NCBI RefSeq assembly: GCF_042652965.1
Contig: NZ_JBHSHL010000014.1
Span: 186,001 to 250,000 of the forward strand
From: Filifactor villosus
Lineage (GTDB): Bacteria > Bacillota > Clostridia > Peptostreptococcales > Filifactoraceae
Direction of reading: 5' to 3'
DNA: 64,000 bases
Part shown: positions 62,322 through 64,000 of the stretch, piece by piece
Layout of the letters: each line of letters opens with the position of its first letter
Numbering within the stretch: the stretch's first letter is position 1
The notes under the pieces: model-generated
What the model was told of the DNA's origin: nothing
The model's input: the letters and a program-made list of their open reading frames with translations, nothing else
The model's database searches: none
Position numbers and translations under genes: made by a program

Positions 62322-62862
62322 GATCAATCCTCTCCTTCCCCGAAAAATAAAGAACTCCCCCCACCCCTCCTAGTAAGATGAACAAGATGGGAGAAAGATG
62401 AAAGTACATAGAAGATATGACCACCGCCAGAGGGATCCAGAGATGTCGAAGACCCATCTTCATATTTTTTGCAATCGAAATAACGGAAGATAGGATAAGT
62501 GCAGCGACCAAGGGACGCAGCGTCTTCATTGTACGCTTCAAAATAAGGTTGTCCTGCATACCTCTAAAAGCCATTCCTATTGTAAGTATGATGAAGAAGG
62601 AAGGGAGGATGCATCCGAGAGTTGATGATATCGCACCTCTTAAACCTGCTATTTTATAACCTACGAAAACTGAAGTATTGACTGCAATAGGCCCCGGAGA
62701 AGACTGGGCGATAGAGAGCATATCGACAAACTCTTCAACTTCCATCCACTTCTTCCTATAAACCACTTCATCCTGAATAAGAGGGATCATCGCGTAACCG
62801 CCACCTATCGTAAAAGAGCCGATCTTAAAAAATACTGAAAACAACTCAAAGCATATATGCAT
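62311..62862 (-). CDS. chromate transporter, half-size subunit 1
   Basis: This 183-residue partner of the next gene has FFKIGSFTIGGGYAMIPLI (about 11-29) and SSPGPIAVNTSVFVGY (about 54-69), the two CHR signature regions, and similar helix spacing. The two proteins are paralogues, as in Bacillus ChrA/ChrB-type pairs. AGGAG lies 7 nt before the ATG. It is 19 bp after galE and may be transcribed with it. Confidence 0.9.
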   Translation of the reverse strand: MHICFELFSVFFKIGSFTIGGGYAMIPLIQDEVVYRKKWMEVEEFVDMLSIAQSSPGPIAVNTSVFVGYKIAGLRGAISSTLGCILPSFFIILTIGMAFRGMQDNLILKRTMKTLRPLVAALILSSVISIAKNMKMGLRHLWIPLAVVISSMYFHLSPILFILLGGVGGVLYFSGKERIDRAG

Positions 62863-62881
62863 TGCTTCGCTCCTATCTCGA

Positions 62882-63862
62882 TCAACGTGAATTCCTTGTC
62901 ATATAATTCCATGCATCCGCTATGATCATACTGACATCGTCCTTCTGCGGGATCCATCCCAGTTTATTCTTTATCTTTTCCGAAGATGCAATCAATACCG
63001 CAGGATCTCCGTTTCTTCTCGGAGCACTCACAGCCTTGATCTCCTTCTTGGTGACTTTTCTTGCAGTTTCAATGATTTCTTTCACCGTGAACCCTTTTCC
63101 GCTTCCAAGGTTGAAAATATCGCTGTTTCCTCCCTTGAAAAGATATTCCAAGGCCAAGATATGAGCCTGTGCCAAATCGTTAACATGGATATAATCCCTT
63201 ACGCAAGAACCATCTCTCGTATCATAGTCCTCTCCGAAAATCGAAACGAATTTCCTCTTTCCAATTGCCGCCTGCAATACAATGGGTATCAAGTGCGTTT
63301 CCGGATCATGTTCCTCTCCGATCAATCCCTCGGGATCTGCACCTGCTGCATTGAAATACCTCAAAGAAACATATTTTGTTCCATATGCCTCGTCAAACCA
63401 CTTCATCATCTGTTCCATAGAAAGCTTCGTATTTCCGTAAGGGTTGGTCGGGACCGTTGTGTTGGTCTCCACAATGGGAATCGAAGCCGGTTCTCCGTAA
63501 GTTGCAGCGGTGGACGAAAAGACGATGTACTTCACCCCGGCCTCCCTCATCGCATCCAATAGGATCATGGTCCCATAAAGATTGTTGTCATAATACTTAT
63601 ATGGGTTTTCACAACTTTCCGCAACAAGGGAACTGGCTGCAAAGTGGATGATTCCCTCCACGTTATACTTGCGGAAGGTCTCAAGCAACAACTTCTTATC
63701 CCTGATATCACCCTCAACCAAGGGAAGATTCAATTTTTGTGAAACCTCTGCATGACCTGTGGAAAGATTGTCATAAATAACGATGTCTTCGCCTTTTTCA
63801 GACATCGCTTTTGCAAGGTGAGAGCCTATATACCCTGCTCCACCTGTAATAAGAATACTCAT
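62882..63862 (-). CDS. galE: UDP-glucose 4-epimerase
   Basis: It interconverts UDP-glucose and UDP-galactose (or the N-acetyl forms) for surface glycans. This 326-residue short-chain dehydrogenase-type enzyme has TGGAGYIGSHLA (about 6-17), VFSSTAATYGEP (about 120), the catalytic YGNTK (Tyr/Lys, about 144-148) and YIHVNDLAQAHILAL. The family length is normal. It is upstream of the chromate-transporter pair with a 19 bp gap. The 138 bp to the window edge contain no further gene. Confidence 0.95.
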   Translation of the reverse strand: MSILITGGAGYIGSHLAKAMSEKGEDIVIYDNLSTGHAEVSQKLNLPLVEGDIRDKKLLLETFRKYNVEGIIHFAASSLVAESCENPYKYYDNNLYGTMILLDAMREAGVKYIVFSSTAATYGEPASIPIVETNTTVPTNPYGNTKLSMEQMMKWFDEAYGTKYVSLRYFNAAGADPEGLIGEEHDPETHLIPIVLQAAIGKRKFVSIFGEDYDTRDGSCVRDYIHVNDLAQAHILALEYLFKGGNSDIFNLGSGKGFTVKEIIETARKVTKKEIKAVSAPRRNGDPAVLIASSEKIKNKLGWIPQKDDVSMIIADAWNYMTRNSR

Positions 63863-64000
63863 ACTCTAACTTCCTTTCTGTTTATCTTGCTTTCTGTTCA
63901 AACTACCATCTACCGAAATGATGTATTCGCCTAAAGCGTTTGATTGCTCACAGAATACGATACAAAACGACGACCATATTGCTTATTTTACATTCTTAAA

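Overview
The window is ordinary chromosomal DNA from a low-to-moderate-GC Gram-positive anaerobe of the Clostridia/Tissierellia type (a Peptostreptococcaceae-like genome is my best guess, from gene order and family resemblance only). Supporting points are the c-di-AMP cassette cdaA-cdaR-glmM, the Firmicutes translation operon rimP-nusA-ylxR-L7Ae-infB-rbfA-nrnA-truB-ribF, the mltG/trmR/trhP neighbourhood, a lone rubredoxin, a Ktr-type potassium uptake pair and strong AGGAGG ribosome binding sites. Almost all genes lie on the minus strand. The only plus-strand genes are a D-Ala-D-Ala carboxypeptidase, a small P-loop protein, a TtcA-like sulfurtransferase and a TetR regulator. No rRNA, tRNA, CRISPR array, prophage or transposase gene was seen.

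Layout. 1-4.4 kb: a radical SAM protein cut by the window edge, then glmM, cdaR and cdaA (cell-wall amino sugar and c-di-AMP synthesis). 4.6-6.4 kb: the divergent carboxypeptidase and a P-loop protein of unknown role. 6.7-9.4 kb: pnp and rpsO. 9.4-17.7 kb: the ribF-to-rimP translation operon, with overlapping or closely spaced genes. 18-23.3 kb: a lipoprotein, pgsA, rimO and ftsK. 23.9-28.5 kb: trhP and trmR (tRNA wobble uridine modification), mltG and a pyrimidine nucleoside phosphorylase. 28.5-34.8 kb: a NUDIX hydrolase, recN, tlyA, a DUF212 membrane protein, ispA, xseB and xseA. 35.2-43 kb: an adenosine-type deaminase, ksgA, rnmV, an HD protein, an RlmL-like methyltransferase, an RNase HI with an extra C-terminal domain, a zinc-ribbon protein, a Nif3-like protein and trmK. 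43.1-47.5 kb: rubredoxin, a cation/proton antiporter with a PII-like protein, tsf and rpsB. 48-55 kb: a glyoxalase-like protein, TtcA, a PP2C phosphatase, tatD, metG and a SpoU methyltransferase. 55-60.3 kb: KtrA/KtrB-like potassium uptake with a small membrane protein, a HAD nucleotidase and a large one-span membrane protein. 60.5-63.9 kb: a TetR regulator, a split chromate-transporter pair and galE.

The least ordinary material lies between genes. A 111-114 bp repeat with ATACTATT-type terminal inverted repeats occurs five times (710, 23565, 25831, 49750, 61292). It has no coding capacity and looks like a MITE. Two copies in the same orientation bracket exactly the trhP-trmR pair, and one copy appears to sit inside an older copy. 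Next to the last copy is a separate 254 bp block bounded by 13 bp inverted repeats and full of internal stems. Coding oddities are a LarE-like tail on RNase HI, a lipobox on MltG, a 15-residue tandem repeat in IF2, a PII-like protein paired with an antiporter, and frequent TTG/GTG starts.

Starts were moved from the longest open frame wherever a clear Shine-Dalgarno sequence pointed to an internal codon; these cases are explained per gene. All functional calls rest on motifs and remembered family features, with no database search.
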